64,000 nt of DNA from Clostridium sp. CAG:221. Lineage in GTDB: Bacteria; Bacillota; Clostridia; Clostridiales; Clostridiaceae. The notes under the pieces were generated by a model. That model made no database searches, was not told where the DNA came from, and saw only the letters and a program-made list of their open reading frames with translations. Shown here piece by piece: positions 8,766-18,315 of this stretch. Numbering within the stretch: position 1 is the stretch's first letter; each line of letters starts with the position of its first letter. Location of the stretch: contig FR883427.1 of NCBI GenBank assembly GCA_000435835.1, forward strand, positions 1 to 64,000. Direction: 5' to 3'. The position numbers and the translations under genes were made by a program.

Positions 8766-9635
8766 ATGAATAAGATAAGAGAAAAGATAATGGGAATGGC
8801 TTTTTTTGGTCCAGCATTAGTGTTACTAACATTATTTTTGTTTATTCCTATGATTTTAACTTTGATATTTAGTTTTACAGACTTTTTTACATTAAATCCT
8901 AGCGCAACAAAGTTTGTTGGACTTAGAAATTATACAAGATTATTTAATGATGAGTTATTTGGAAAAGCATTTTTTAATACAATAAAATTTGCACTTGTAG
9001 TTGTACCATTGCAGATGGGAGGAGCATTACTTTTAGCACTTGGCATAAATAAAGTTACTCATTGTAAAAAATATTTCAAAATAGCATTTTTTATTCCAGT
9101 AGTAATGTCACTTGCAGTAGTATCAACTTTGTGGATGCAGATTTACAGCCCTGAAGGTATATTAAACAATATGTTAAATGCTATTGGAATATCATCTCAG
9201 CCATTTATATTCAGTAAAGATCAAGCACTTAATTCTATATCAGCATTAAGTATATGGCAAGGAATGGGATATCAGATGATTATTTTTCTAGGTGGCTTGC
9301 AGGCTATTTCTCCTAGTTTATATGAAGCAGCAGAAATTGATAATGCAAGTGGATGGGGCAAATTTTGGAATGTAACAGTTCCAGAACTTAAACCAATCTC
9401 AATATATATATTATTAACAATTACAATAGGAGCATTTAAATTATTAGTTCAGCCTATGGTGATGACAGGAGGAGGACCAGCTTTCTCAACATATTCACTT
9501 GTGTACTATATCTATGATACTGGTACAGTTAATTGGGATATGGGATATTCTTCAGCAATGGCAATTGTATTTGCAATTATAGTAATTGCACTTGCAGGTA
9601 TTCAATATAAACTTACAAACAAAAAGGAGGATTAA
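8766..9635 (+). CDS. Sugar ABC transporter permease (MsmF/MalF type)
   Basis: The 289-residue inner-membrane protein has about six hydrophobic segments and the binding-protein-dependent transport EAA loop (YEAAEIDNASGWGKFWNVTVP, about residues 188-208), which contacts the ATPase. The ATG follows GGAGGTGG. It is 21 bp after the binding-protein gene and 1 bp before the second permease, so translation is probably coupled. Confidence 0.9.
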   Translation: MNKIREKIMGMAFFGPALVLLTLFLFIPMILTLIFSFTDFFTLNPSATKFVGLRNYTRLFNDELFGKAFFNTIKFALVVVPLQMGGALLLALGINKVTHCKKYFKIAFFIPVVMSLAVVSTLWMQIYSPEGILNNMLNAIGISSQPFIFSKDQALNSISALSIWQGMGYQMIIFLGGLQAISPSLYEAAEIDNASGWGKFWNVTVPELKPISIYILLTITIGAFKLLVQPMVMTGGGPAFSTYSLVYYIYDTGTVNWDMGYSSAMAIVFAIIVIALAGIQYKLTNKKED

Positions 9636-9636
9636 T

Positions 9637-10488
9637 ATGCTTTCAAATAAAGGAAAAATTTTAAATAGAATTCTTATAATTTTTATGCTTGCATTATCAA
9701 TATTGTTTTTGTTTCCTATTATATGGATGGTTGTAAATTCTTTTAAACCAGATGCTATGATAACACAAGATATGAACAGTATAGCAGCATTTCTTCCACC
9801 ACTAAGCTTTGATAACTTTTTTGAAAATTATATAACTATTATTACAAACAGCAGTTTAATGCGATATATGACTAATACGTTAGTTTATGCAGCAATACTT
9901 ATAGTTTTAAGTATTATAGTTAATGGTCTAGCAGGATATGCTTTAGCAAAAATAAATTTTCCATTTAAAGAAGTATGGGTATTTATAATACTACTATTAA
10001 TGATTGTACCTATGGAAACTATAAGTATTATTCACTTTTTAATGATTGCAAAAGCAGGACTATTAAATACTGTAGTTGGATATATTCTTCCTATGATTGT
10101 AAGTCCGTTTAACATATTCTTATTTAGACAAGTATTTATGAAGCTTCCAGATGATTTATATGAAGCAGCGCAGCTAGATCATTGTGGTCCATTAAAATAT
10201 TTTTTCAGAGTTGTTATACCTATGTCAAAGTCTATAGTAGCAACAGTAGGGGTATTCACATTCTTAGGAATATGGAATGACTTTTTATGGCCATCATTGG
10301 TGTTTACATCAAGCAATTTATTGACAGTTCAAATAGGATTAAATTCAATTACTGCAAATGATAATGTTACAACAGGTCAGGTACTTGCAACTATAACACT
10401 GGTTACAATACCAATATTAATAGTATATTCTCTTTTCTCTAAGCAATTAGTAGAAGGAGCAATGTCATCAGGATCAAAAGAGGGCTAA
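9637..10488 (+). CDS. Sugar ABC transporter permease (MsmG/MalG type)
   Basis: The 283-residue partner permease has six predicted membrane segments and an EAA motif (YEAAQLDHCGPLKYFFRVVIP). The start is ATG 9637, which follows AAGGAGG. An in-frame upstream start inside the previous gene has no ribosome binding site. It forms a heterodimeric channel with the upstream permease in the cytoplasmic membrane. Confidence 0.9.
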   Translation: MLSNKGKILNRILIIFMLALSILFLFPIIWMVVNSFKPDAMITQDMNSIAAFLPPLSFDNFFENYITIITNSSLMRYMTNTLVYAAILIVLSIIVNGLAGYALAKINFPFKEVWVFIILLLMIVPMETISIIHFLMIAKAGLLNTVVGYILPMIVSPFNIFLFRQVFMKLPDDLYEAAQLDHCGPLKYFFRVVIPMSKSIVATVGVFTFLGIWNDFLWPSLVFTSSNLLTVQIGLNSITANDNVTTGQVLATITLVTIPILIVYSLFSKQLVEGAMSSGSKEG

Positions 10489-10524
10489 AATTTATATAAA
10501 TAAAAGAAAGGTTAGGCGATAAAA

Positions 10525-11697
10525 ATGGGTTTTATAGAATTTAAGAATGTAGAAAAACAATATAAGAATGCAACAAAGAAGTCAGTTACTGATTTTAATT
10601 TATCCATAGATGAAAAAGAATTTATAGTATTTGTAGGACCATCAGGATGTGGTAAATCAACAACTTTAAGAATGCTTGCAGGTTTTGAAGAAATAACTGG
10701 AGGAACTATTTCAATAGATGGAAATATAGTCAATAATACGCCGCCAAGAGAACGTGGAATATCTATGGTGTTCCAAAACTATGCATTATATCCTCATATG
10801 ACAGTAGAAGATAATATAGCTTTTGGATTAAAGAATATTAAAACTCCAAAAGATGAAATAAAGAAAAAAGTAAACTGGGCAATTGAGATTTTAGGTTTAG
10901 AAGAATACAGAAAGCGTAAGCCTAAGAATTTATCTGGAGGACAACGTCAAAGGGTTGCACTTGGAAGAGCAATAGTACGTAATCAAAAAGTATTCTTAAT
11001 GGACGAGCCTTTAAGTAATTTAGATGCTAAATTACGTGTCAGTATGCGTAATGAGATAAGTAAATTGCATAGAGAACTTGGAAGTACTACAATTTATGTT
11101 ACCCATGATCAGGTTGAAGCTATGACTATGGCAGATAGAATTGTTGTTATGAAAGATGGAATAATACAACAAATAGGAACACCTATGGACTTATATGACA
11201 ATCCTAGAAACAAATTTGTTGGAAGCTTCATAGGCTCACCACAAATGAACTTTCTTAATGTTGAAGTTAAAGGAAATAAAGCTATATTAGAAAATGGAAG
11301 CAAAATAACTCTTCCAGAAGGAATATTAAAAAGAATGAACAACAGACAAGGTAAATTATGTATGGGATTTAGAGCTGAAGATATAAAGCTTGATAATCTA
11401 AATATTGGATTATTTGAAGACAGTATTATTACTTCAGCTATAGAAAATACAGAAATCATGGGAAATGAAAATAACCTGTATTTTAAAATAGGCAACACTA
11501 CAGCAGTAGCAAGAGTAGGAAAAGAAGACGTAAAGGAAATTGGAGAGCAATTCAAATTTGTAATCAATGTAAATAAAGTTCATTTCTTTGACTTGGATAC
11601 TGAAGAAAATATACTAAACTTAGGAAATACTCTAACTTTAGAGAACGCTGAAGAAAATATATTAAAATTAAGAAATACTCTAACTTTAGAGCACTAG
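10525..11697 (+). CDS. Sugar ABC transporter ATPase (MsmK/UgpC type) with duplicated C-terminal tail
   Basis: This ATPase powers the sugar importer. It has Walker A GPSGCGKST, Q-loop FQNYALYPHM, signature LSGGQRQRVALGRA, Walker B VFLMDEP, H-loop THDQ, and a C-terminal MalK-like regulatory OB domain (FRAEDI). The tail is odd: a 48-bp unit beginning at 11602 and again at 11650 encodes two copies of a 15-16-residue block (EENILNLGNTLTLENA then EENILKLRNTLTLEH), extending the protein to 390 residues, where about 370 is usual. The duplication is in frame and probably recent. It ends 11 bp before the fructosidase gene. Confidence 0.9.
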   Translation: MGFIEFKNVEKQYKNATKKSVTDFNLSIDEKEFIVFVGPSGCGKSTTLRMLAGFEEITGGTISIDGNIVNNTPPRERGISMVFQNYALYPHMTVEDNIAFGLKNIKTPKDEIKKKVNWAIEILGLEEYRKRKPKNLSGGQRQRVALGRAIVRNQKVFLMDEPLSNLDAKLRVSMRNEISKLHRELGSTTIYVTHDQVEAMTMADRIVVMKDGIIQQIGTPMDLYDNPRNKFVGSFIGSPQMNFLNVEVKGNKAILENGSKITLPEGILKRMNNRQGKLCMGFRAEDIKLDNLNIGLFEDSIITSAIENTEIMGNENNLYFKIGNTTAVARVGKEDVKEIGEQFKFVINVNKVHFFDLDTEENILNLGNTLTLENAEENILKLRNTLTLEH

Positions 11698-11708
11698 GAG
11701 GAAAATTA

Positions 11709-13064
11709 ATGAGAAGGCCTAAATTACATTTTACATCACCTAAAAATTGGATAAATGATCCTAACGGATTTATATATTATAAAGGAGAATATCATTTATA
11801 CTATCAATACTTCCCATATGCTGCAGAGTGGGGAACTACACATTGGGGACACGCAACTAGTAAGGATTTAGTAAATTTTGAACATCACGGTATTGCATTA
11901 TTCCCAAGTAAGAAATTTGACAGTAACGGATGTTTCTCAGGAACAGCATTAATAGAAGATGATAAACTACAATTTTATTATACTGGAATTAAATATTTAA
12001 GGACTGAAGATGAAAATATTCATAGACCATATGATAATGAATCATTTGAAGCGTGCCAAGTGAAAATAGAAAGTAAGGATGGATATACATTTGATAACTT
12101 TAATGATAAAAAAGTTGTTATTCCACCTATAACTGATAGAAAATTAGGTAATAAAACTCATACAAGAGATCCAAAGGTTTGGAAATATAAAGATGGATAT
12201 TCAATGATAGTTGGAAGTAAGTTTGAAAAAGAAGGTGTAGAAGGATATATAGGACAGGCTCTTTTCTACACAAGTAAGGACGGAGAATCTTGGGAATACA
12301 AAAACCGTTGCTACGATGAAAGTATAGGTGATATGTGGGAATGTCCAGATTTAGTTAATGTAGATGGAAAATATATTTTAATTATGTCTCCTGAACATAT
12401 AACAAATGATGGGGTAAACTATACAAATAATTCTATTTACTCAATTGTAGATTTTGATGAAGAAACTTGTGAAATGAAAATAACAAATGGATATAGTTAT
12501 TTAGATGAAGGGCTTGATGTTTATGCACCTCAAACAACTTTAGACAAAGATGGAAACAGAATTTTAATTGGCTGGGTTCGTATGCCTAAGAAGTTTGAAG
12601 GTGAAGAATGGATAGGTATGATGACTCTTCCAAGAGTAATAAATGTAATAGATAATAAAGTACATTTTGCAGTTACAGAAAATATACAAAACTTATTTAC
12701 AAAAGAAATAAATAGATCAGATTTTGATATTAATAATCCATGCAGAATAAAAGTAAAGCTAAACAAAGAAAGTCATATAAATATTGGAGGATACAAAATA
12801 TGTGTAGAAGATGATAGCATAGCAGTTGATAGAAGCGGTGTATTTGCAGATACTGATTTCAAAGCAGTAAAATTTAAATCATCTAAATTAGATGGAATAT
12901 ACGAGTTAGACATATTTGTAGATAACGGAATAATTGAAATTTTTATAAATGGTGGAAAGTATGTAATTACAAATGTAGTATACAATATGCAATCATACAT
13001 TAAATATGATAATATTAATGAATTGGAAATGTTTGAGATAAATAATCCTGATATTATTTTATAA
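11709..13064 (+). CDS. GH32 beta-fructosidase / sucrose hydrolase
   Basis: The 451-residue enzyme hydrolyses beta-fructosidic bonds. It has the GH32 five-bladed propeller motifs: WINDPNG near residue 13 (Asp nucleophile), FSGTA, THTRDPKVW (RDP transition-state stabiliser) and MWECPDL (Glu acid/base), then a C-terminal beta sandwich. There is no signal peptide, so it is cytoplasmic. Homologues are often called sucrose-6-phosphate hydrolase, but no PTS gene is here. Uptake by the ABC importer would deliver unphosphorylated sucrose or kestose, so a BfrA-like role fits better. AGGAGGAAA precedes ATG. Confidence 0.92.
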   Translation: MRRPKLHFTSPKNWINDPNGFIYYKGEYHLYYQYFPYAAEWGTTHWGHATSKDLVNFEHHGIALFPSKKFDSNGCFSGTALIEDDKLQFYYTGIKYLRTEDENIHRPYDNESFEACQVKIESKDGYTFDNFNDKKVVIPPITDRKLGNKTHTRDPKVWKYKDGYSMIVGSKFEKEGVEGYIGQALFYTSKDGESWEYKNRCYDESIGDMWECPDLVNVDGKYILIMSPEHITNDGVNYTNNSIYSIVDFDEETCEMKITNGYSYLDEGLDVYAPQTTLDKDGNRILIGWVRMPKKFEGEEWIGMMTLPRVINVIDNKVHFAVTENIQNLFTKEINRSDFDINNPCRIKVKLNKESHINIGGYKICVEDDSIAVDRSGVFADTDFKAVKFKSSKLDGIYELDIFVDNGIIEIFINGGKYVITNVVYNMQSYIKYDNINELEMFEINNPDIIL

Positions 13065-13076
13065 ATTGAAAAAGTT

Positions 13077-13112
13077 TAAGAGTACCGCATTTTTAAAATA
13101 GTAGTACTCTTA
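13077..13112 (+). repeat. Hairpin between fructosidase and fructokinase genes
   Basis: A perfect 9-bp TAAGAGTAC/GTACTCTTA stem (13077-13085 with 13104-13112) without a T-tract. It may be an mRNA-stability or processing hairpin within the operon rather than a terminator. Confidence 0.5.
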
Positions 13113-13139
13113 TCTAGCATATTATTGGAGGAATGGAAG

Positions 13140-14084
13140 ATGAAAAAAGTACTTTGCCCTGGAGAAGCATTAATTGATTTTGTATCTAATGAGCATGGAA
13201 AAGCTTTAAAAGATACAAGTGGATTTATTAGAAAAGCTGGAGGTGCACCTGCTAATGTTGCTGCTGCAATATCTAAGCTTGGAGCAGATGCATATTTTTG
13301 TGGAACAGTTGGAGATGATTTTTTTGGGGAGTTTTTAGAGGAAACTTTTAAAAAAAATAATATTAATACTGAAATGATGATTAAATTAAAAGATAAAAGC
13401 ACTACTTTAGCCTTTGTTTCACTTAAAGAAGATGGGGATAGAGATTTTAAGTTTATGAGAAATGCAGATTCAGATTTAATTTTTGATGAAATAAAGAATA
13501 ATCTTGATCAATTCGATTTATTCCATTTTGGAAGTGCAACAGCATTTCTTGAAGGAGAATTAAAGAATACTTATTACAAGCTAAAAGACTATGCATTAAA
13601 AAATAATAAGATAATAACTTTTGATGCAAACTACAGAGACGCTTTATTTTGTGAAGATAAAGATACTTTTGTAAGTTGCTGTAAGGACTTTATAAAAGAC
13701 AGTAAAATAGTTAAACTTAGTGATGAAGAAGCATGTTTAATAAGTGGCATGGAAAACATAGAAGAAGCAGCTAAATATATAATAGATTTAGGTTGTGAAA
13801 ACTTAATAATAACTTTAGGTAAAAAAGGTGCACTTCTTACAACTAAAGAAAAACAAATATTAATACCAACAAACGAAATGAAAATGGTAGATGCAACAGG
13901 TGCTGGTGATGCTTTTATAGGTGCTGTTATTGCACAAGTGCTTAATACTCCTAATAAAAGCATAGAAGATATAATAAAAACAGCTAATTTAGTTGGAGGA
14001 ATTACAACTACAAGAATAGGTGCATTAGAATCAATTCCAACATGGGATGAATTAGAACAATATAGTAAATTAGATCAAATATAG
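13140..14084 (+). CDS. scrK: Fructokinase (PfkB family)
   Basis: This enzyme phosphorylates fructose released by the fructosidase to fructose-6-phosphate. The 314-residue PfkB/ribokinase-fold protein has the N-terminal GGAPANVAAAISKLG glycine motif and the C-terminal DATGAGDAFIGA anion-hole/catalytic motif. ATG 13140 is favoured because TTG 13125 lies in the TTGGAGGAA ribosome binding site. It is the last gene of the sugar operon and is followed by a strong terminator. Confidence 0.92.
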   Translation: MKKVLCPGEALIDFVSNEHGKALKDTSGFIRKAGGAPANVAAAISKLGADAYFCGTVGDDFFGEFLEETFKKNNINTEMMIKLKDKSTTLAFVSLKEDGDRDFKFMRNADSDLIFDEIKNNLDQFDLFHFGSATAFLEGELKNTYYKLKDYALKNNKIITFDANYRDALFCEDKDTFVSCCKDFIKDSKIVKLSDEEACLISGMENIEEAAKYIIDLGCENLIITLGKKGALLTTKEKQILIPTNEMKMVDATGAGDAFIGAVIAQVLNTPNKSIEDIIKTANLVGGITTTRIGALESIPTWDELEQYSKLDQI

Positions 14085-14171
14085 TATATTTTAAAAGTGT
14101 AGATATACAAAATAAAAGTTTGCAATTTTAACATTAGACTATGTTAGATAATTGTGTAATATATAAGCAAT

Positions 14172-14219
14172 AAAAATAGCTAGACTACCTAGAATTATCC
14201 AATATCTAGCTATTTTTTG
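14172..14219. terminator. Bidirectional terminator between convergent genes
   Basis: A 13-bp stem, AAAAATAGCTAGA/TCTAGCTATTTTT (14172-14184 with 14205-14217), has T-tracts in both readings. It serves fructokinase and the CYTH gene. Confidence 0.85.
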
Positions 14220-14258
14220 TATAATTTATACAAATCTGTAGATAGTCTATACTACTTA

Positions 14259-14816
14259 TTATCTTCCAGGAGTACTTCCAGTTATTCCTCTTTCGGCTAA
14301 AATATCATAAATAGTTTGAGAAGTAGTATCTTCTAAAGTATATCCAAGAGAAGTAACAACTTTTTCTAAATTTTCAATGGAATCTGTTTCTATTTCAATA
14401 TAAGGGAAAGGGCAGAAGCTTTTATCGTTAATATCTATTTCCACAAGAGCATTTTCAAGTTCATAGCTTTCTCTATATTTTTTTATAGATTCTTTCAATT
14501 TAAGACCTAATGATAAGAAGATTTTTCTTCCCATTTCAGCATCCATAATTATAGTTTCATTTTCTTCCATAACTTTAAATGTATCTTGGCTTAACATTTT
14601 CTTTGTAGTCATAAAAGTAATTTCTTTATTTGAAAGTCTGTCTGTAACAGTTCTAATTCTTGCATAACCTTTAGCAGATAGCAGTCTTCCATCTTCAAAA
14701 TCATAAATTTCATTAACTTGGTCTTCAGATTTTACTTTTTTACCACCAAGAGATAGCAATTTTTCTCTTATATCATCTACATCAATATCAACAATTCTTG
14801 TTTCTAATTCTCTCAT
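14259..14816 (-). CDS. CYTH-domain protein (triphosphate tunnel metalloenzyme / class IV adenylate cyclase-like)
   Basis: The 185-residue protein opens with ELETR, the CYTH ExExK-type signature. It has further alternating charged strands expected of the tunnel (ARIRT, EITFMTTKK, YELENALVEIDI, YIEIETDS). Family members act on triphosphates such as thiamine triphosphate or inorganic tripolyphosphate, or make cAMP. The sequence alone does not decide which. It lies 17 bp downstream of the exonuclease gene and is probably co-transcribed with it. GGAGAA precedes ATG. Confidence 0.8.
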   Translation of the reverse strand: MRELETRIVDIDVDDIREKLLSLGGKKVKSEDQVNEIYDFEDGRLLSAKGYARIRTVTDRLSNKEITFMTTKKMLSQDTFKVMEENETIIMDAEMGRKIFLSLGLKLKESIKKYRESYELENALVEIDINDKSFCPFPYIEIETDSIENLEKVVTSLGYTLEDTTSQTIYDILAERGITGSTPGR

Positions 14817-14833
14817 AAAATTTATTCTCCTTA

Positions 14834-15567
14834 TTAAATTAATGTTTTAATTTCAAAGTCTAATAGTCTTGCTTTTAGTTCATCATAGTTTATATTAAGT
14901 TTAATATCATCAAGATTAACATTTGCAATGGATTCTATATCAGTTTTTATTGTAGCAAGTTCTTTACTCATAAAAGCAGATTCTTTTGCACATAATTGAA
15001 CTCCATAAACTTCTTCATTTCTTAACTTTTCTATATCTTCAGCATTAGAAAGTCTTATAGGGAATCTTAATTTTCCAAGCTTTTCTTCAAATAAAGGTTG
15101 TAATGCTTTATCTTCCTCAGTAACTTCATCAAAAATAACATTGTAGTTAATTTTTTCTCCACTGCTTAAAGCAATAACACCTTCAGCAAGCATATAAGAA
15201 ATAGGTGATCTTCCAATGCCTAAGCTCTCTTTAAAGAATTTCTTTAATTCCTTTTCTTCTTTTGAAGAAAGGTTTTCTATTGTATCATATATTGATTCAA
15301 TATTTCCATACTCTTGAAGAAGAGGAATAACAGCTTTTTCACCTACACCTTTAACTCCAGGAATATTATCAGAAGTATCTCCACAAAGAGCTTTATATTC
15401 AACTATTTGATATGGTTCTAACCCTTTTATATCTTTTAACGTTGAAAGGGTAAATTCAAAGAAGCCATCAGGTACGTTAAATTCCTGTCTGTTTAAACCT
15501 AAATCTTCAAACATCTTATCAGCTTTGCTGCTTCCAAGCCATACTCTTGTATTTACATCAACAAGCT
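14834..15567 (-). CDS. 5'-3' exonuclease, exon 2 (C-terminal part, after group II intron)
   Basis: This exon begins with AG of a CAG codon and reads on through LVDVNTRVWLGSSKADKMFED. It contains the helix-hairpin-helix (H3TH) region CGDTSDNIPGVKGVGEKA of FEN/Pol I-type 5' nucleases. With exon 1 (481 nt) the 734 nt here make 1215 nt, exactly 405 codons, giving a 404-residue protein without a polymerase domain. Removal of the intron is needed for the full enzyme, which would process 5' flaps during replication or repair. An internal ATG at 15514 could start a truncated product without catalytic carboxylates. Confidence 0.85.
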
Positions 15568-15661
15568 ATAGCGATAGGTAAGTCTTTGGACCTAGTCCTC
15601 CGTTAAACAGCCTTCAATAACTGTAATAAGTTATCTAATACACTGAAACTTTTCCCCCGCT

Positions 15662-15697
15662 CCATACCGTGCATGCGACTTTCACCGCACACGGCAG
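15662..15697 (-). ncRNA. Group II intron domain V
   Basis: The minus strand has the hallmark hairpin GCCGTGTGCGGTGAAAGTCG, continuing to CATGCACGGT, with a GAAA tetraloop. The base before GCC is T rather than the usual A of the AGC triad, with a compensating A on the opposite strand. Confidence 0.85.
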
Positions 15698-15724
15698 TCC
15701 ATCAATCTATTTTATACATTTTCT

Positions 15725-17578
15725 TTATATAGCTATTTCATAATTTCCAAATTTCTTTCTATATGTATTTAATTTTGCCATTTGTTTATTATCTAGAGTA
15801 ACTTTCTTTAAATTTTCTTTTATAGTTTCAGGGTCAGTTGCATGTATTAATATATGGATGGTCTTTTTAACAAACATTAGATTGCTAAATTTATCAGCTC
15901 CATCAATATTTCTACCTTTTAGATGATGTACATCATCACCTTTTTCTAGCAGTTCCCCTGAAATAGCACATTTCCCTTTTTGAGCTATGAATTTTGATAT
16001 TCTGTTATCATTGAATTCTGCACTTTCATTTTCATTTGGATTCTCCATAAGATATCTTAGTAGTTCATAATCAATATCAACCATAAGATTTGAATGTATC
16101 TTATCTCTTCCCTTTTTAGTATACAGGCAAACGTCTTGTTGAAAATTTAAAGGTTTTTTAGTTTTAACTGCATATATTGGGAACAAGGTTATTCCTCTTA
16201 ATGAGAAGGTTTTTCCATTGTAATCCTCATACAGTCTGCGAAAAGTTTCGCTAGTGTTTTCTTTGTTGGTTACTCTTTTGAGGTTCTTACGTAGTCTGTT
16301 GTATTGTACTATTGAACACTCATAATTGATATTTGCAAAATCTTTACATACATGCGAGGCTATTTTATAGTAATTTTGTAGCCCCATAACAATAGCATTA
16401 TATTGGTTAATTGTTTTAACTTCTTGGTTTTGCACTATATTTTTTATAGCAGTTTTAATTTTACGTTTAGCTTTTGCCACTGATTTGTCTGTTAATCTGC
16501 TTTTTGTAGTCCATTTATCTTTGTTAGTTTTATATGTTAATATAGTTTTAAATCCTAAGAATTCACAATAGGTTTTTCTTAGATTGGTTATTTTAGAGTT
16601 TTCTTCACTTATTTCCAATCCCAATCTATCTTTCAACCATTTAGTTACAGCATAGTACGTCTTTATAGCTGATTTATAGTCTCTACACATGATTTTGAAA
16701 TCATCAGCATATCTTACTATATACATTTCTTTGAGCTTTGTTTTCTTTAGAGCTGCATATTTTGCTGTTTGGTCGAAGACACCATTCTTTTTGTAGTAAC
16801 CATAGCTGTGAGATGTCACCATAAACTCCCACTGACTAGCAACCCACCAATCTAGCTCATTTAGAACTATATTCGATAGTAAAGGACTAAGTATACCTCC
16901 TTGAGGAATTCCTTTTGTGGGTTTTCCTTGGCCTTGGATTTCTGATTTGAGGATTCTTTTTATAATGCTTAACACTTTCTTATCTCTTATACCTAAATGA
17001 TATAATTGCCTAATTAACTTGTTATGATTAACATTATCAAAGAAATCATTAATATCTATATCAACTACATAGTGAAGTTTATTGATATTAGCTAATGTAT
17101 GAAATCTTGCTATGGCATGATGTGTATTCCTATTAGGTCTAAATCCATAACTGTGATTGTAAAATTTTGCTTCGCATATTGGTTCGAATATTTGTAGTAT
17201 ACATTGTTGAATTAATCTATCTTCAATGGTTGGGATGCCAAACGGTCTTTTTCTTTTCCCTTCATTATCTATCATAATTCTTTTAACAGCTTTTGGATTA
17301 TAATCTAATAGTTTTCTTTTTACCATTTCTATAATGTCTATTGTATTTAGATAGTCTATGGTTAAGCCATCAACTCCAGGTGTATTTGCACCTTTGTTGT
17401 TTTGTATATTCCTATAGGCTAATTTAATATTATTTTTATCCACTATCATATCAAATAACTTGTAGAAGTTTCTACCTTCGTTACTATATTTATATAGTGT
17501 GTCAAATTTTTGTTGCATGTTGTAATATTCATTGTTTATTAATGTTTGTTTCTTTCTATTTGCTAAACTTTTCGCCAT
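15725..17578 (-). CDS. ltrA: Group II intron-encoded reverse transcriptase/maturase with HNH endonuclease
   Basis: The 617-residue protein has reverse transcriptase blocks (NKGANTPGVDG, RPFGIPTIEDRLIQQ, HSYGFRPNRNTHHA, PQGGILSPLLSN, catalytic YADD at about 290-293), a maturase X domain, and a C-terminal HNH nuclease (CAISG, then VHHLKGRN near 547, then NLMFV). All three activities look intact: RNA splicing, target-primed reverse transcription and bottom-strand cleavage. ATG 17578 was chosen because it follows AAGGAGG. An in-frame start at 17635 has no comparable site. The gene lies in intron domain IV. Confidence 0.93.
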   Translation of the reverse strand: MAKSLANRKKQTLINNEYYNMQQKFDTLYKYSNEGRNFYKLFDMIVDKNNIKLAYRNIQNNKGANTPGVDGLTIDYLNTIDIIEMVKRKLLDYNPKAVKRIMIDNEGKRKRPFGIPTIEDRLIQQCILQIFEPICEAKFYNHSYGFRPNRNTHHAIARFHTLANINKLHYVVDIDINDFFDNVNHNKLIRQLYHLGIRDKKVLSIIKRILKSEIQGQGKPTKGIPQGGILSPLLSNIVLNELDWWVASQWEFMVTSHSYGYYKKNGVFDQTAKYAALKKTKLKEMYIVRYADDFKIMCRDYKSAIKTYYAVTKWLKDRLGLEISEENSKITNLRKTYCEFLGFKTILTYKTNKDKWTTKSRLTDKSVAKAKRKIKTAIKNIVQNQEVKTINQYNAIVMGLQNYYKIASHVCKDFANINYECSIVQYNRLRKNLKRVTNKENTSETFRRLYEDYNGKTFSLRGITLFPIYAVKTKKPLNFQQDVCLYTKKGRDKIHSNLMVDIDYELLRYLMENPNENESAEFNDNRISKFIAQKGKCAISGELLEKGDDVHHLKGRNIDGADKFSNLMFVKKTIHILIHATDPETIKENLKKVTLDNKQMAKLNTYRKKFGNYEIAI

Positions 17579-18315
17579 AAGTCTATAACCTCCTTTAATG
17601 GTGATTATATATATTTGTCTTACTCGAATACTCATCGTTCTAAGCTTAACTAATAAAAGAATTTAGAGTGTTTTAAAGAAAATATAGATTGACTTAGGGC
17701 TATTCCTCCACTACTTATTATCATAGCTTCATTGGTACTGTGCCCCTACTTTCAGACTAATTAAACAGAGATTTCTCACTAATAGCTACAGTTTTCCCAC
17801 TCTGACCACTTCGTTGGGTGCAAGCCCTCCATGTTATAGTCCTTACCATGTTCCATTTAACCTATCATAGAATATCCTTAGGTGTCTTCTATAGACCTGT
17901 TTGCTAGAATGTTGCCTGTAACAACATTAGGGCTTTCATTACCGACAAGCTTACTAACCCCACAAACCACTCTCAGGAGTGTTATCCCACATTAGAGATA
18001 TAGACTTTTAGACCCGTACATTCAAAGATTCGTCAGAGCTGATGCTCATTCTCACCATAGATATTCGACCCCAGACCTATCAACACTCGACTGCCTCCAG
18101 TTCGCATTTCCTCTACCATATCTTAGATATAGTGTTAGGGTGTCTCTCAGCCTACTTTACCGAGCTTATTACAATTATATTCTTGCAAATATGGTTGCAA
18201 TTCGGAGCTTCAGGGAAGGCGTTTCAGGGCGTTACACCATCATTCCACCTTTCGGTTAAATAGTTTTATAGAATAAATCTATAAGCTAATCTTTTCAATT
18301 AGCAACATGTCGCAC

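Larger units (their letters stand above)
15568..18315 (-). mobile_element. Group II intron inserted in the 5'-3' exonuclease gene
   Basis: On the minus strand the intron begins GTGCGAC at 18315, matching the bacterial group II GTGYG start, and ends CGCTAT at 15568. Joining the flanks gives TTGC|AG and restores the reading DYLQLVD across the junction. The 2748-bp element has about 735 nt of structured 5' RNA (domains I-III, no gene), an encoded maturase in domain IV, then a recognisable domain V and a terminal domain VI region. The maturase is intact, so splicing and mobility look possible. Confidence 0.93.

Noticed and set aside
13076..13402. Minus-strand open frame over the fructokinase start
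   Set aside because: It overlaps the hairpin and a clear PfkB gene and has no start signals.
14834..15514. Downstream exonuclease frame considered as a separate gene
   Set aside because: Frame and protein motif continue exactly across the intron from 18316, so it is exon 2 of one gene.
18042..18263. Plus-strand open frame within the group II intron
   Set aside because: It lies in the structured 5' RNA domains of the intron and has no ribosome binding site.
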